A stretch of DNA of 64,000 bases from Rhodoferax lithotrophicus (GCF_019973615.1 NZ_AP024238.1:1054001-1118000); one strand, 5' to 3'. Positions 36,890-48,557 are shown, counted from the first letter of the stretch. Notes: generated by a model from the sequence alone, not told the origin. Translations and numbers: made by a program.

Positions 36890-37654
36890 ATGCAAATCAA
36901 AGACAACGTATTCGTGGTAACCGGTGGTGGTTCTGGCCTGGGTGCGGCAACCGCCCGGATGATTGTTGATCGCGGGGGCAAAGTTGTCCTGGCGGATGTC
37001 AACCCACAGGCCGGTGCCGCCGTGGCCGAAGAGCTGGGCAGCAACGCCCGATTTGTGGCAACCGATGTCACCAGTGATGAAAGCGCCCGGCAAGCCTTTG
37101 CTGTGGCCACCAGCATGGGTACCTTGCGTGGTCTGGTGAACTGCGCCGGTATTGCGCCAGCCGAAAAAGTGGTGGGCCGCGAAGGTGCACACAAGCTGGA
37201 GACCTTCGCTCGAACCGTCAACATCAATTTGGTCGGCAGTTTCAACATGATTCGACTGGCCGCCGAGATCATGAATCAGTCAGTGCCTGATGCCAGTGGT
37301 GAGCGGGGCGTTATTGTCAGCACCGCATCGGTGGCCGCCTTTGACGGGCAAATGGGGCAGGCCGCCTATGCCGCCTCCAAAGGCGGGGTGGTGGCCATGA
37401 CCTTGCCCATCGCCCGGGAACTGTGCCGTACCGGCGTACGTGTCATGACCATTGCCCCCGGCATCATGGAAACCCCCATGCTGCTCGGTATGCCCGCTGA
37501 GGTGCAGGAGTCTTTGGGCAAGATGGTGCCGTTCCCCTCGCGCATGGGTAAACCCGCCGAATACGCAGCCCTGGTCGAACACATTTTCACCAATCAGTAT
37601 CTGAATGGTGAAGTGATCCGCCTGGATGGCTCCATTCGCATGGCGGCCAAATAA
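36890..37654 (+). CDS. SDR 3-hydroxyacyl-CoA dehydrogenase (type II-like)
   Basis: This 254-residue short-chain dehydrogenase has the NAD motif TGGGSGLG at residues 12-19, NCAGIAP, and the catalytic Tyr/Lys in YAASKGG. The [10 protein letters not shown] stretch and overall length match the type II 3-hydroxyacyl-CoA dehydrogenases, so oxidation of a 3-hydroxyacyl-CoA is likely. AGGAG is upstream of ATG 36890. It is the first gene of a six-gene operon for acyl-CoA breakdown. Confidence 0.88.
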   Translation: MQIKDNVFVVTGGGSGLGAATARMIVDRGGKVVLADVNPQAGAAVAEELGSNARFVATDVTSDESARQAFAVATSMGTLRGLVNCAGIAPAEKVVGREGAHKLETFARTVNINLVGSFNMIRLAAEIMNQSVPDASGERGVIVSTASVAAFDGQMGQAAYAASKGGVVAMTLPIARELCRTGVRVMTIAPGIMETPMLLGMPAEVQESLGKMVPFPSRMGKPAEYAALVEHIFTNQYLNGEVIRLDGSIRMAAK

Positions 37655-37687
37655 ACGCCCCGTTTCCTTTTCCACATCGAGATTCCC

Positions 37688-38872
37688 ATGAACCAAGATT
37701 CCATCGTTATCGTTTCCGCCGCCCGCACGCCCATGTGCAGCTTTCAGGGCGATTTTTCATCACTCGCCGCACACGACCTGGGTGGTGCCGCGATCAAGGC
37801 CGCTGTTGAACGCGCCGGTATTGCGCCTGACACCGTGAATGAAGTGCTGATGGGTAACTGCCTGATGGCCGGGCAGGGCCAGGCACCGGCGCGCCAGGCG
37901 GGCTTCAAAGGCGGCTTGCCGATCAGTACCGGGGCGGTCACCTTAAGCAAAATGTGTGGCTCTGCCATGCGCGCTGTCATGTTCGGCCACGACATGTTGC
38001 AAGCGGGTTCTGCCGACGTGGTGGTGGCTGGTGGCATGGAAAGCATGACCAATGCGCCTTACCTTTTGCAAAAAGCGCGCAGCGGTTACCGCATTGGCCA
38101 TGACCGCATGTTTGACCACATGATGCTTGATGGTCTGGAAGACGCTTACGAACCGGGTCGTTCGATGGGCACGTTTGGCGAAGACTGTGCCGCCAAGTAC
38201 GGTTTCACCCGTGAACAGCAAGACAACTTTGCCATCACCAGCACGCAGCGTGCGGTGGCAGCCACCCAGTCCGGCGCGTTTGCGGCAGAAATCACGCCGG
38301 TGGTGGTTAAAAGCCGTGCTGGCGACACGCTGATCACCACGGACGAAGCCCCCGGCAAAATCAAGCTGGAAAAAATCCCCACCCTCAAACCGGCGTTCAA
38401 GAAAGACGGCACCATCACCGCCGCCAGCAGCTCCAGCATCAGCGATGGTGCCGCCGCCCTGGTGTTGATGCGCGCATCCACCGCGAGCAAGATGGGCCTC
38501 AAGCCACTGGCCAAAATCGTCAGCCATGCTGTTCATGCGCAAGAGCCCAACTGGTTTTCAACGGCCCCCATCCATGCCGTCAACAAGGCACTAGAGAAGG
38601 CTGGCTGGTCTGTCAAAGACGTGGATCTTTGGGAAGTGAATGAGGCCTTTGCCGTGGTGCCGATGGCGCTGATGCATGACCTGAATGTGGGCCACGACAT
38701 CGTGAACGTGAACGGTGGTGCCTGTGCGCTGGGTCACCCGGTGGGGGCATCCGGTGCCCGCATCATGATCACCCTGATGTATGCCTTGCAAGCCCGTGGC
38801 TTGAAAAAAGGCGTGGCCACCTTGTGTATTGGGGGTGGTGAAGGCACCGCCGTGGCACTTGAAATGCTCTAA
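37688..38872 (+). CDS. Acetyl-CoA C-acyltransferase (thiolase)
   Basis: This 394-residue thiolase has the nucleophilic Cys in KMCGSAMRAV (about residue 90), the His in GGACALGHPVGASG, and the second catalytic Cys in LCIGGGEGTA near the end. It would cleave the 3-ketoacyl-CoA formed by the preceding dehydrogenase. The length is standard. Acetoacetyl-CoA thiolase activity is also possible, and it could take the acetoacetate branch of lysine breakdown, but this is speculative. Confidence 0.92.
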   Translation: MNQDSIVIVSAARTPMCSFQGDFSSLAAHDLGGAAIKAAVERAGIAPDTVNEVLMGNCLMAGQGQAPARQAGFKGGLPISTGAVTLSKMCGSAMRAVMFGHDMLQAGSADVVVAGGMESMTNAPYLLQKARSGYRIGHDRMFDHMMLDGLEDAYEPGRSMGTFGEDCAAKYGFTREQQDNFAITSTQRAVAATQSGAFAAEITPVVVKSRAGDTLITTDEAPGKIKLEKIPTLKPAFKKDGTITAASSSSISDGAAALVLMRASTASKMGLKPLAKIVSHAVHAQEPNWFSTAPIHAVNKALEKAGWSVKDVDLWEVNEAFAVVPMALMHDLNVGHDIVNVNGGACALGHPVGASGARIMITLMYALQARGLKKGVATLCIGGGEGTAVALEML

Positions 38873-38876
38873 AAAA

Positions 38877-38921
38877 AGTAGCTTCTAGCGCTTGATTTAT
38901 AAGCGCTACAGGCCAATTTCT
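38877..38921 (+). repeat. Dispersed intergenic repeat inside operon
   Basis: AGTAGCTTCTAGCGCTTGAT and the end CGCTACAGGCCAATTT form a copy between the thiolase and acyl-CoA dehydrogenase genes. It thus separates two genes that look co-transcribed. Confidence 0.7.
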
Positions 38922-38956
38922 TATAAATTTTTACAAAATCCTAGAGACTCCCCACC

Positions 38957-40090
38957 ATGCTGTTGACCCAAGACCAGGAAATGATCCGCGACGCGGTGCG
39001 CGACTTTGCCCAGACCGAGCTGTGGCCCAACGCCGCCAGATGGGACAAAGAGCACACCTTCCCCAAAGAAGCGCATAAGGGCCTGGCCGCTTTGGGTGCC
39101 TACGGCATTTGTGTGCCCGAAGAGTTTGGTGGTGCCAACCTGGACTACGTGACCGTGGCGCTGGTGCTGGAAGAAATAGCCGCCGGTGACGGTGGTACCA
39201 GCACGGCGATCTCGGTCACCAACTGCCCGGTCAATGCCATTTTGATGCGTTATGGCAGTGCCCAACAAAAGCAGCAGTGGCTCACGCCGCTGGCCCAGGG
39301 CCAGATGCTGGGCGCATTTTGTCTGACAGAGCCCCATGTGGGCTCTGATGCCTCCAGCCTGCGTACCACCGCCGTCAAAGAGGGCGATGAGTATGTGATT
39401 AACGGAGTCAAGCAGTTCATCACCAGCGGCAAAAATGGGGATGTGGCCATTGTGATTGCCGTGACCGACAAAGGCGCTGGCAAAAAAGGCATGAGTGCCT
39501 TCCTGGTACCCACCCAGTCCCGCGGCTACGTGGTCGCCCGCATCGAAGACAAACTCGGCCAGCACAGCAGCGACACCGCGCAGATCAACTTTGACGACTG
39601 CCGGGTGCCGGTAGAGAATTTGATCGGCAAGGAAGGTGAGGGCTACAAGATTGCCCTGGGCGCACTGGAAGGTGGTCGCATTGGCATTGGTGCGCAAAGT
39701 GTCGGGATGGCCCGGTCGGCGTTTGAATCAGCGCTGGCCTATGCCAAGGAGCGGCAAAGTTTTGGCACCCCCATCTTTAATCACCAGGCGGTGGGCTTCA
39801 GGCTGGCTGAATGTGCGACCCAGATTGAAGCGGCCAGGCAACTCATCTGGCATGCCGCCAGCTTGCGGGATGCGGGCCGTCCCTGCCTGAAAGAAGCCGC
39901 TATGGCCAAGCTGTTTGCCAGCGAAATGGCGGAGAAAGTGTGCAGTGTGGCCATTCAAACACTGGGGGGGTATGGCTATGTGAATGACTTCCCGGTTGAG
40001 CGCATCTACCGTGATGTCCGCGTCTGCCAGATTTACGAAGGCACCTCCGACGTGCAAAAGATCCTGATTCAGCGTGCCCTGGCTGGTTAA
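38957..40090 (+). CDS. Acyl-CoA dehydrogenase
   Basis: This 377-residue FAD enzyme has CLTEPHVGSDASSL and the C-terminal VCQIYEGTSDVQKI, where the Glu of YEGT is the usual catalytic base of short- and medium-chain acyl-CoA dehydrogenases. GGYGYVNDFPVERIYRD is the second signature. It is the third gene of the operon and makes the alpha,beta double bond; the chain length or branch specificity cannot be told. Confidence 0.92.
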   Translation: MLLTQDQEMIRDAVRDFAQTELWPNAARWDKEHTFPKEAHKGLAALGAYGICVPEEFGGANLDYVTVALVLEEIAAGDGGTSTAISVTNCPVNAILMRYGSAQQKQQWLTPLAQGQMLGAFCLTEPHVGSDASSLRTTAVKEGDEYVINGVKQFITSGKNGDVAIVIAVTDKGAGKKGMSAFLVPTQSRGYVVARIEDKLGQHSSDTAQINFDDCRVPVENLIGKEGEGYKIALGALEGGRIGIGAQSVGMARSAFESALAYAKERQSFGTPIFNHQAVGFRLAECATQIEAARQLIWHAASLRDAGRPCLKEAAMAKLFASEMAEKVCSVAIQTLGGYGYVNDFPVERIYRDVRVCQIYEGTSDVQKILIQRALAG

Positions 40091-40127
40091 GCCTGCCGCA
40101 TTGCCCACCTTAACCCAAGGAGCCACC

Positions 40128-41272
40128 ATGCTGCCTCGATTACATCAACACGCCTGGATGGACGAATCCATCGAGGCGTTCCGCGAACAAGTCCGTCGTT
40201 ATATTGCCAAAGAAATGGTGCCGCACCTGGACGGCTGGCGCCGCCAGGGCTACATCCCGCGCGAGGTCTGGAAAGGCTTTGCCGACATGGGTTTTCTGCT
40301 GCCCGAAATGGATGAGGTTTGGGGCGGCGCGGGTGCCAACCTGGCCTACCAATTGGTGGTGCAGGACGAGATGGCCCGTGCCGAGCTGCCCGCCACCACC
40401 ACCACCGTGCACAGCATCACCGCACATTACATTCTGGCATTCGGCACCCCAGCGCAAAAGCAGCGCTGGTTGCCCAAGCTGGTCAGTGGGGAGATGCTGG
40501 GGGCCATCGCGATGACCGAACCCGGTTGTGGCTCGGACCTGAAAGCCATCACCACCCGCGCACGGCGCGAGGGTGACCACTACGTGATTCACGGGGCCAA
40601 GACGTTTATCACCAACGGCTACACCAGCAACCTGTTGGTGCTGGTGGTTCGTACTGGCGAGGTAGGCAGCCGCGGGCTGTCACTGATCGTGTTGGAGACC
40701 GAAAACCTGCCCGGATTCAGCGTGGGCCGACGGCTGGAGAAGCTGGGCCAGCACGCCTCGGATACCGCCGAGCTTTCTTTTGACGGCGTGCGTGTGCCCG
40801 CAGACCAGTTGCTCGGTGAACAGGAGGGCCAAGCCTTCAGTCAACTCATGAGTCAACTGCCTTATGAGCGGCTGCTCATTGCCGTGCCCGCAGCCGCGGT
40901 GATCGAGCAAGCGCTGGCGTTGACGGTGGATTACTGCCAACAGCGCAAAGCCTTTGGGCAGACGCTGTACGATTTTCAGAACACCCGCTTCAAACTGGCC
41001 GAGGTGGCGACGATGGCCCATGTGGTGCGCAGTTTTGTCAACGACTGTACCCAGCGATTGCTGGACGGCACGCTCGACCACGAAGCTGCCTACATGGCCA
41101 AGTGGTGGTGCACCGAGCAACAATGCCGCGCCACTGACGAGTGTCTCCAGCTGTTTGGGGGCTATGGCTACGTGACGGAATACCCCATCGCCCGGATGTA
41201 CGCAGACGCACGGGTTCAGAAGATCTACGGCGGTGCCAATGAAATCATGAAAGACCTGATTGCGAGGGCCTT

Positions 41273-41276
<4 letters not shown>
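40128..41276 (+). CDS. Acyl-CoA dehydrogenase with Gly at the usual catalytic position
   Basis: This 382-residue protein has AMTEPGCGSDLKAI and FGGYGYVTEYPIARMYADAR. Its C-terminal KIYGGANEIMKD has Gly where the first dehydrogenase has the catalytic Glu. PYERLLIAVPA provides a Glu at the alternative position used by long-chain and isovaleryl-type enzymes, so it is likely active. AAGGAGCCACC precedes ATG 40128. It overlaps the next gene by 4 bp (GTGA). Confidence 0.9.
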
Positions 41277-42342
<1,066 letters not shown>

Positions 42343-42346
<4 letters not shown>

Positions 42347-44016
42347 CATTGACCACAGGCCAGGAGACCATCGTCCGGGGCTGCCCGTCCACCATGGGTG
42401 ATGACTTCCAACTCAACACCACAACACTGATCCGCCACGCGGCACGGACGCACGGTGACCAGGAAATCGTCTACCGCACCCCTGACGGGGGCTGGGACCG
42501 TTACAGCTACCGTGACAGTTATGCCCGCGTTTGCCGCTCTGCCAATGCGTTGCGCCAACTCGGCGTAGGCCCTGGCGACCGCGTGGGTATCCTCGACTGG
42601 AACAGCCGCCGCCATTTTGAGTTGTACTTTGCCATCCCCGGTCTCGGGGCGGTCATGTTGCAGATGAACCTGCGCCTGGGGACGGAAGATCTGAGCTTTG
42701 TGGTGGGCCACAGTGAGGCCTCCCTGGTACTGGTGGACGAGACCCTGCTGTCCGTAGCAGAGGCCATTGCGCCCCATGTTCCGGGTGTCAAAGGCTGGAT
42801 TGTGATGAGTGACAAACCGTTGTCCGAGATCCGTACAAGCTTGTCACCCGTTTACCACCATGAGGACTTGCTGGCAGCGGCCGAACCCACGATCAACTGG
42901 CCGGTCATCGACGAGCGCTCGGCCTACAGCGCCTGCTACACCACCGGCACCACTGGTCGGCCCAAAGGGGTTTACTACTCGCACCGCGCCATTTACCTGC
43001 ATTCAACCTCGCTGGCGGTGAATATCGGCATGGGTATGGACGACTGCACCATGTTGCTCACACCCATGTTCCACGCCCAATGCTGGGGCCTGCCACAGAC
43101 GGCCATGCTGGCCGCCACCAAGATCGTGCTACCCGGTCGTTACATGGTGGAAGACACCGCCCCCCTGACGGATGTGATCATTGCCGAGGGTGTGACCGTG
43201 ACCTGTGGCGCACCGGCCATTTTCCAGCCCATGCTCAATTACATTGAGACCCTGCCGGTCAAGCCCGACTTCAGCCGCCTTCGGATGTTGTGTGGCGCCA
43301 GCGAACCGCCACTGTCCTTGATGAGCGGGTTCCACCACCTCACCGGGGCTGAAATCATTCACGCCTATGGAGCCACAGAGACAACCCCCATCGTTGCCGT
43401 CAACCGACTCAAACCCTCGCTGAAAAAACTCACGGGTGAGCAGCGCTGGAACCTCAAACGCAAGCAGGGCTTGCTGGTTGCAGGGGTGGATTTCATGCTG
43501 CTGGACGACAGCGACGAGGAAGTGCCGCATGACGGCAAGTCGATTGGCGAGATCTGTATTCGCGGCCCCTGGGTGACCCGCAGTTACCACAACATGCCCG
43601 ATTCGGCAGAGCGTTTTGTCAACGGCTACTGGCGCTCGGGTGATGCCGGAACCATTGACACCGATGGTTACCTCAAGCTGACCGACCGCCTCAAGGACGT
43701 GATCAAGAGCGGCGGCGAGTGGATTTCGTCCATTGATATGGAGAACGCGCTGATGGGGCACCCGTCGGTGGCCGAGGCGACCGTGGTGGGTGTGGCCCAC
43801 CCCAGGTGGGAAGAGCGGCCACTGGCACTGGTGGTGCTCAAACCGGGGCATCAACTGACCACGGAGCAGGTCTGGGCCCATCTGTCAACAACGTTTGCCA
43901 AGTGGCAATTGCCCGACCAGGTGTTGTTTGTCGACAAAATTCCGCGCACCAGCGTGGGCAAGCTCAACAAGAAGGTGGTCAGAGCGGAATACGGTGAGCG
44001 CTACACCAAAGGGTAG
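42343..44016 (+). CDS. Acyl-CoA ligase (AMP-binding)
   Basis: This 557-residue ANL-family enzyme has the ATP loop YTTGTTGRPKGVYYSHR (about residue 204), HAYGATETTPI, and the C-terminal DRLKDVIKSGGEWIS; the final catalytic Lys lies in RTSVGKLNKK. It activates a free carboxylic acid and so supplies the operon with its first acyl-CoA. It is the last gene, coupled to the previous one by a 4-bp overlap. No enoyl-CoA hydratase is encoded here, so that step must come from elsewhere. Confidence 0.92.
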
Positions 44017-44062
44017 TTGTCTGCGCCGACCCGTGACAAGGCTTGGCCACCGCCATGGTGTG

Positions 44063-44995
44063 TCATGACGCTGCGGGTTGTTCGGCGCTTGTTTCGTTGA
44101 GGTAGTCCAGCACCACGCCGTGCAGCCAGTCCATCACCAGGCGCACCCGGGTCGACAGGTTGCGGCGATTGGCGTAAACCAGGGACAACGGCATGGGTGG
44201 CGCTGGCCAGTCAGGCAGCACTTCCACCAGTCGGCCTTGGGTGATCCATTCACGGATACCCACAACGGGCACTTGGATCAGCCCCAAGCCTGCCAGGCAA
44301 GCGGCCTGATAGGCCTCGGCGTTGTTCACCGTCACCTGGCCTTGCATCGGGATAGCCATGGGCTCGTTGCCACTGGTGTACTCAAAACCACTAGGCTTGG
44401 CCCCTAGCGTGGCCGCGTAATGAATCAGCTGGTGCCGCTCCAGATCCTGAATCGACTGGGGCACGCCAAACCGCTTGAGGTAATGCGGACTTGCGCAATT
44501 CACCATACGCAAGTCACCCACAGGGCGCGTAATCAAGCCCGGTTCGCTGACCTTGCCTGCCCGGATGACGCAATCAAATCCCTCGCGGATCAGATCCACG
44601 CGGCGCTCGGTACTGCTGATCTCAAGCTGCAGCAGCGTGTGCTGGCACAGCAGTTCTGGCAGGCGCGGCAACACGGCCTGGCGTGCCATCACGGTCGACA
44701 TGTCCACACGAACCCGCCCCTTCAACGCGTTGGCACTTTGCGCCTGAAACATGGTTTGCAACTCGTCCAGATCGGTGAGTGCGTCCTTGCAGCGTTCGTA
44801 AAACGATTGCCCGTCATGCGTCAGCACCACCTTGCGCGTGGTTCGGTGCAACAGGCGTACACCCAGCCGGTTTTCCAACTGCTGTACAGCCGTTGACACA
44901 CTGGCTTTGGGCAGGCCCAGGCTGTCCGCTGCTTGGGTGAAGCTGGAAAGCTCCGCTACCCGCGTGAAGATATGCATGTGATCCAGAAAACTCAT
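44063..44995 (-). CDS. LysR-family transcriptional regulator
   Basis: This 310-residue protein has the N-terminal LysR helix-turn-helix (FTQAADSLGLPKASVSTAVQ, then LENRLGVRLLHRTTR) and a periplasmic-binding-like effector domain (about residues 90-295). The CrgA/DsdC-like SFTQAADSLGLP start is common in Burkholderiales. It is divergent from the SDR gene at 45102 and probably regulates it; the effector is unknown. Confidence 0.92.
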   Translation of the reverse strand: MSFLDHMHIFTRVAELSSFTQAADSLGLPKASVSTAVQQLENRLGVRLLHRTTRKVVLTHDGQSFYERCKDALTDLDELQTMFQAQSANALKGRVRVDMSTVMARQAVLPRLPELLCQHTLLQLEISSTERRVDLIREGFDCVIRAGKVSEPGLITRPVGDLRMVNCASPHYLKRFGVPQSIQDLERHQLIHYAATLGAKPSGFEYTSGNEPMAIPMQGQVTVNNAEAYQAACLAGLGLIQVPVVGIREWITQGRLVEVLPDWPAPPMPLSLVYANRRNLSTRVRLVMDWLHGVVLDYLNETSAEQPAAS

Positions 44996-45101
44996 TGTTC
45001 AATTTTAAAGAACAAACAAATCAAAAATAGCTTATTTATTCAAATCAATGAGATCAATAAACTTCCGACCTTCATCACCTGAAGCACAACGGACAAACAC
45101 C
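44996..45101. promoter_or_regulatory. Divergent lysR/SDR intergenic region
   Basis: This AT-rich 106-bp spacer between the LysR gene and its divergent neighbour should hold both promoters and the regulator's binding site. It includes AATTTTAAAGAACAAACAAA and ATAGCTTATTTATTC. No precise T-N11-A site can be singled out. Confidence 0.5.
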
Positions 45102-45866
45102 ATGCCTACCTCACACCCCATCGCCCTGGTCACCGGCGGCAGCCGCGGTCTTGGCAAAAGCACGGCCTTACATCTTGCCCGGCTCGGCCATGATGTCATC
45201 CTGACCTACATGACCCAGCAGACCCAAGCCGAAGCGGTAGTTGCCGACATTGAGGCCATGGGACAAAAAGCGGTGGCGATGGCACTCAACCTGTCCGACA
45301 GCCGCAGCTTTGCAGGCTTTGCCACGCAGGTTTCTGCCGCGCTGCAAACCCATTGGGCGCAGACGACTTTCAATGTGCTGGTCAACAACGCGGGAACCGG
45401 CAGCCACGCCAGCCTGATGGACACCACAGAGGCGCAATTTGACGAAATGGTGAATGTGCATCTGAAAGGCCCACTCTTTTTGACACAAAAGTTGTTGCCC
45501 TTGATGGCGGACGGCGGCCGCATTGTGAATCTGTCAAGCGGATTGACCCGCTTTGCCTTGCCAGGCTTCGCCGCCTATGCCGCCGTGAAAGGTGCGGTGG
45601 AGGTCTTGAGCCGCTACATGGCCAAGGAACTGGGGCCGCGGGGGATAGCGGTCAACACGGTGGCACCCGGTGCCATTGCGACCGACTTTGGTGGTGGTGC
45701 GGTGCGCGACAACCCTCAGCTGCATGACTTCATCGCCTCCCAGACGGCACTGGGCCGCGTCGGCGAGGCTGACGACATTGGGGCCATGGTGGCCTCACTG
45801 GCCACATCTGACAACCGCTGGATCAACGCCCAGCGCATTGAGGTTTCGGGTGGCATGTTTATTTAG
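45102..45866 (+). CDS. Short-chain dehydrogenase/reductase
   Basis: This 254-residue classical SDR has the cofactor motif TGGSRGLG at residues 11-18, NNAGTG, the catalytic Ser in NLSSGLTR and YAAVKGA with Tyr/Lys; GGMFI ends the protein. ATG 45102 is preferred over an in-frame start 18 codons upstream, which lies before the conserved N-terminus. It is probably the target of the divergent LysR regulator. The substrate is unknown. Confidence 0.9.
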   Translation: MPTSHPIALVTGGSRGLGKSTALHLARLGHDVILTYMTQQTQAEAVVADIEAMGQKAVAMALNLSDSRSFAGFATQVSAALQTHWAQTTFNVLVNNAGTGSHASLMDTTEAQFDEMVNVHLKGPLFLTQKLLPLMADGGRIVNLSSGLTRFALPGFAAYAAVKGAVEVLSRYMAKELGPRGIAVNTVAPGAIATDFGGGAVRDNPQLHDFIASQTALGRVGEADDIGAMVASLATSDNRWINAQRIEVSGGMFI

Positions 45867-45882
45867 GGGGCAAGGTGGCCCA

Positions 45883-46170
45883 TCACTTACGGTTACAGCT
45901 TTGAGCTATGGGGGGTTGATCGAGGTTGTCCATGGCGGTAAAAAACGCGGGCCAGTCGCGGGGTGAAAACGTCAAAGTTTCGCGCTCGGCCAGCATTTGT
46001 TGGGCTCGATCCTGTGCGCAGGCAATCAAAAATGCACTCGAACTCACGCCCTCTGAGCTTGCAGCGCGCACAGTTAATTTCTTGATTTCAGGCGTGGTAC
46101 GCAGGTCAATGCGTTTAAGCGGTGGGGTCGGAGTTGCTATTGAGAATGTTCTGTTGAGTCCACTGGGCAA
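45883..46170 (-). pseudogene. DUF1778 antitoxin remnant with lost start codon
   Basis: The frame reads RIDLRTTPEIKKLTVRAASS and AERETLTFSPRDWPAFFTAM, close to the intact DUF1778 antitoxin at 50823. Where that gene has ATG-ACA-ACT, this one has ATA-GCA-ACT (46140-46132); upstream only TTG 46170 could start it. The C-terminal toxin-contacting end is replaced by QSCNRK, and no GNAT toxin gene is adjacent. It is probably a decayed copy. Confidence 0.65.
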
Positions 46171-46394
46171 AAGCGAAATGTGACCTTGGTTGGCTGTTGT
46201 GCAGCGTTACCAGTCATAGGATTTCAGGCCCTCGATGACTCTTTAAGGCTGATTGCTGGCATCCAATTTCCCAGAAAGCGGTCATCCAAACCATCGGATT
46301 TGATGTTTTAACGTAAAAATGTGGGGCACCGCGCGAGGTGGAATGCTCGTAGAGAAGCTGCTTTTTCGGCGTTCCTCTCGATTGCTGGTTAGGG

Positions 46395-47093
46395 CTACTC
46401 TTGTTGATAAGACGCCTCAACTGCGCGACCTTCCAACACTTTCACATGACAAAAATGATCTCGATCTAGATTTACACCCCTGTAGAGAATATCCACGGTG
46501 CCATTGCCATCTTTCATTGACCCGAGTTCCTGAACCCAGCGAAGGTGCTTTTTGTTATTAATTTCCGCTTTTGCGTTCCCAAGGATCTCTTCAACCGACT
46601 GTCCTCGAGATATATGCAAACAAAACGCCCTTGCGCGCTCCTCGGCTTGCCGATCTGTAAAAGTGGAGTAATCAATGACGAGATTTGTCGCAAGAACAGC
46701 GCTAGCAACAAATACAGGAAGTGCTCCGATATTTCTATTGACGAGTAGACAGCTAACGGCCAAAAACCACGTCGCAACTGCGTTGTACGGAAAGATTAGC
46801 AGGGCAAGAAAACTGTTGCCAACACTGAAGTCGGCCCAAGCGCCCAGAACGACGAGCAACAGTGCTAGCCATGAGTTGGGTCTAACCCTGATGAATGGAG
46901 CACATGACGCTCCAATAAGCAGCGGAGCTGCGAAGACAAAAGCACTCAGGCTAAGTGCATCGAGATAATTTTGCGTAGTGGGAGTTTTCCCGAGCAAAGA
47001 CGAGTTTCCAGCAAGTCCGAGATAGCAAAAGATCAATGCCAGGGAGAACGAAATAAGGGTAAAGAGAGCACTTCCTAGGTATCGAAAAAACAT
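46395..47093 (-). CDS. Integral membrane protein of unknown function
   Basis: This 232-residue protein has about four transmembrane segments in residues 5-135 (LFTLISFSLALIFCYLGLAG, ALSLSAFVFAAPLLIG, LALLLVVLGAWADF, AVATWFLAVSCLLV). A soluble C-terminal part of about 95 residues follows. I do not recognise the family. Its codon use looks lower in GC than the flanking catabolic genes, which fits an acquired gene. The 225 bp to its left hold nothing I can identify. Confidence 0.6.
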   Translation of the reverse strand: MFFRYLGSALFTLISFSLALIFCYLGLAGNSSLLGKTPTTQNYLDALSLSAFVFAAPLLIGASCAPFIRVRPNSWLALLLVVLGAWADFSVGNSFLALLIFPYNAVATWFLAVSCLLVNRNIGALPVFVASAVLATNLVIDYSTFTDRQAEERARAFCLHISRGQSVEEILGNAKAEINNKKHLRWVQELGSMKDGNGTVDILYRGVNLDRDHFCHVKVLEGRAVEASYQQE

Positions 47094-47424
47094 GCTGGGT
47101 CCGTAATGTTCAGAGCAGCCATATGTGCTCTAGATGTTGGAGGCTGCCCCATAAGCTGGCCATCAATCTCTTCTGAAAATGGCTAGCGGCCACACTTTTT
47201 ACTGATATTTAACTTTGTTAAATGGATATCGATATTCTGGCAGACCCGGCATGGCATCTGGGTGCCAATTCATAGCTACAGCGCAAATGAAATCTAATTT
47301 GCCCCACGCGTCCAATGTCCGCAATCGCTGCGGACTTGACCCATGAAAGTACCGCGTGGCTGACCGCAAAGGGTCTACTGGAGCCCGTCGAGTGAAAACG
47401 GGGCAAATTTTGGGCGGCTGATTT

Positions 47425-47521
47425 CAACAGACCCATGCCGCGGGCCGCCAGTGCCAAGCGGGCACGCATGGCGTAGGGGCAACGCCGAAACGAATACAGA
47501 ACGGGCAGTGGCCGCAGCAGT
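47425..47521 (-). pseudogene. Glutathione S-transferase N-terminal remnant
   Basis: The reverse strand reads LPVLYSFRRCPYAMRARLAL, the start of the thioredoxin-fold domain of a GST; then similarity ends. It lies just downstream of trhO on the same strand. A larger gene is not recoverable, and the remainder of 47094-47552 shows no other gene. Confidence 0.6.
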
Positions 47522-47552
47522 GGGTGTGCCGCAGTTGACCCCGATGGTGCCA

Positions 47553-48557
47553 TCAGCCAGCGGCTTTGGTCGGGGAGCAGGCGCTGGCGAGATCGGATGG
47601 GACGGGTTTGCTGAGCACGGGTGGCGTGGTTTCGCCAATGTGGGCGTTACCGCGTGCTTTGGCTAGAACCCATTGGCGCTGGCGTTCCCGGGCCCGGCTC
47701 CTTTGGACATCGCTCATGCTGGCATGGCAGCGCGGGCAGCTCACACCCAGTTCAAACAGGTGCGACTCCTGCGCGCCGTCCTCCAGTGGCATGCGGCAAC
47801 CTCGGCACAGCTTGTGGGTACCCGGTGTCAGGCCGTGGTCTACCGACACGCGCTCGTCAAATACAAAGCAAGTACCTTCCCATAGGCTTTCATCTGGCGG
47901 CACAGTCTCTAGGTATTTGAGGATGCCGCCTTCGAGGTGGTAGACCTCGTCATAGCCTTGGGAGCGCATGTACGCGGTGGACTTTTCGCAGCGAATGCCC
48001 CCGGTGCAAAACATGGCAACTTTCGGCTTTTTGCCGTCGGCTGTGGGGCGCAGTTGCTCTGCCTGTTCGGTCCAGGCGGGCAACGCCGAAAACGTACGGA
48101 TGTGAGGGTCTATCGCACCACGAAAGGTGCCAATGGCCACCTCGTAGTCATTGCGCGTGTCTACCACCACCACATCGGGATCGGCAATCAGCGCATTCCA
48201 GTTCTCCGGCTTGACGTAAGTTCCAACGATGTGGGTGGGGTCTGTGCCAGGCACGCCCATGGTGACGATTTCTTGCTTCAAACGCACCTTCATGCGGTGA
48301 AATGGCGCTGTCTCAGCGAACGATTCCTTGTGTTGCAGGTCTGCTAAGAGCGGGTCGCTGCGCAAATAGGCCAGCACCGCGTGTACGTCATCGGGCATAC
48401 CAGCAATGGTGCTGTTGATGCCCTCACGTGCCAAAAGAATAGTGCCCTTCACCTTGCGCTGCTCGCAAAACGCAAGCAGGGGAGCCTTGCGGGATTTGTA
48501 GTCCGAGAGCGTGACGAATTTGTAGAAGGCTGCGGTTAGGTAAGTGGTGGTCGGCAT
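47553..48557 (-). CDS. trhO: tRNA uridine(34) hydroxylase
   Basis: This 334-residue rhodanese-domain protein of the YceA/TrhO family hydroxylates U34 of tRNA, the first step to 5-methoxyuridine or cmo5U. The N-terminal FYKFVTLSDYKSRKAPLLAF and the catalytic-loop Cys in MFCTGGIRCEKSTAYM (about residue 185) are characteristic. A C-terminal zinc-type cysteine set (CRGCRMPLEDG, CPRCHASM) fits the longer proteobacterial form. It has no obvious operon partner. Confidence 0.93.
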   Translation of the reverse strand: MPTTTYLTAAFYKFVTLSDYKSRKAPLLAFCEQRKVKGTILLAREGINSTIAGMPDDVHAVLAYLRSDPLLADLQHKESFAETAPFHRMKVRLKQEIVTMGVPGTDPTHIVGTYVKPENWNALIADPDVVVVDTRNDYEVAIGTFRGAIDPHIRTFSALPAWTEQAEQLRPTADGKKPKVAMFCTGGIRCEKSTAYMRSQGYDEVYHLEGGILKYLETVPPDESLWEGTCFVFDERVSVDHGLTPGTHKLCRGCRMPLEDGAQESHLFELGVSCPRCHASMSDVQRSRARERQRQWVLAKARGNAHIGETTPPVLSKPVPSDLASACSPTKAAG

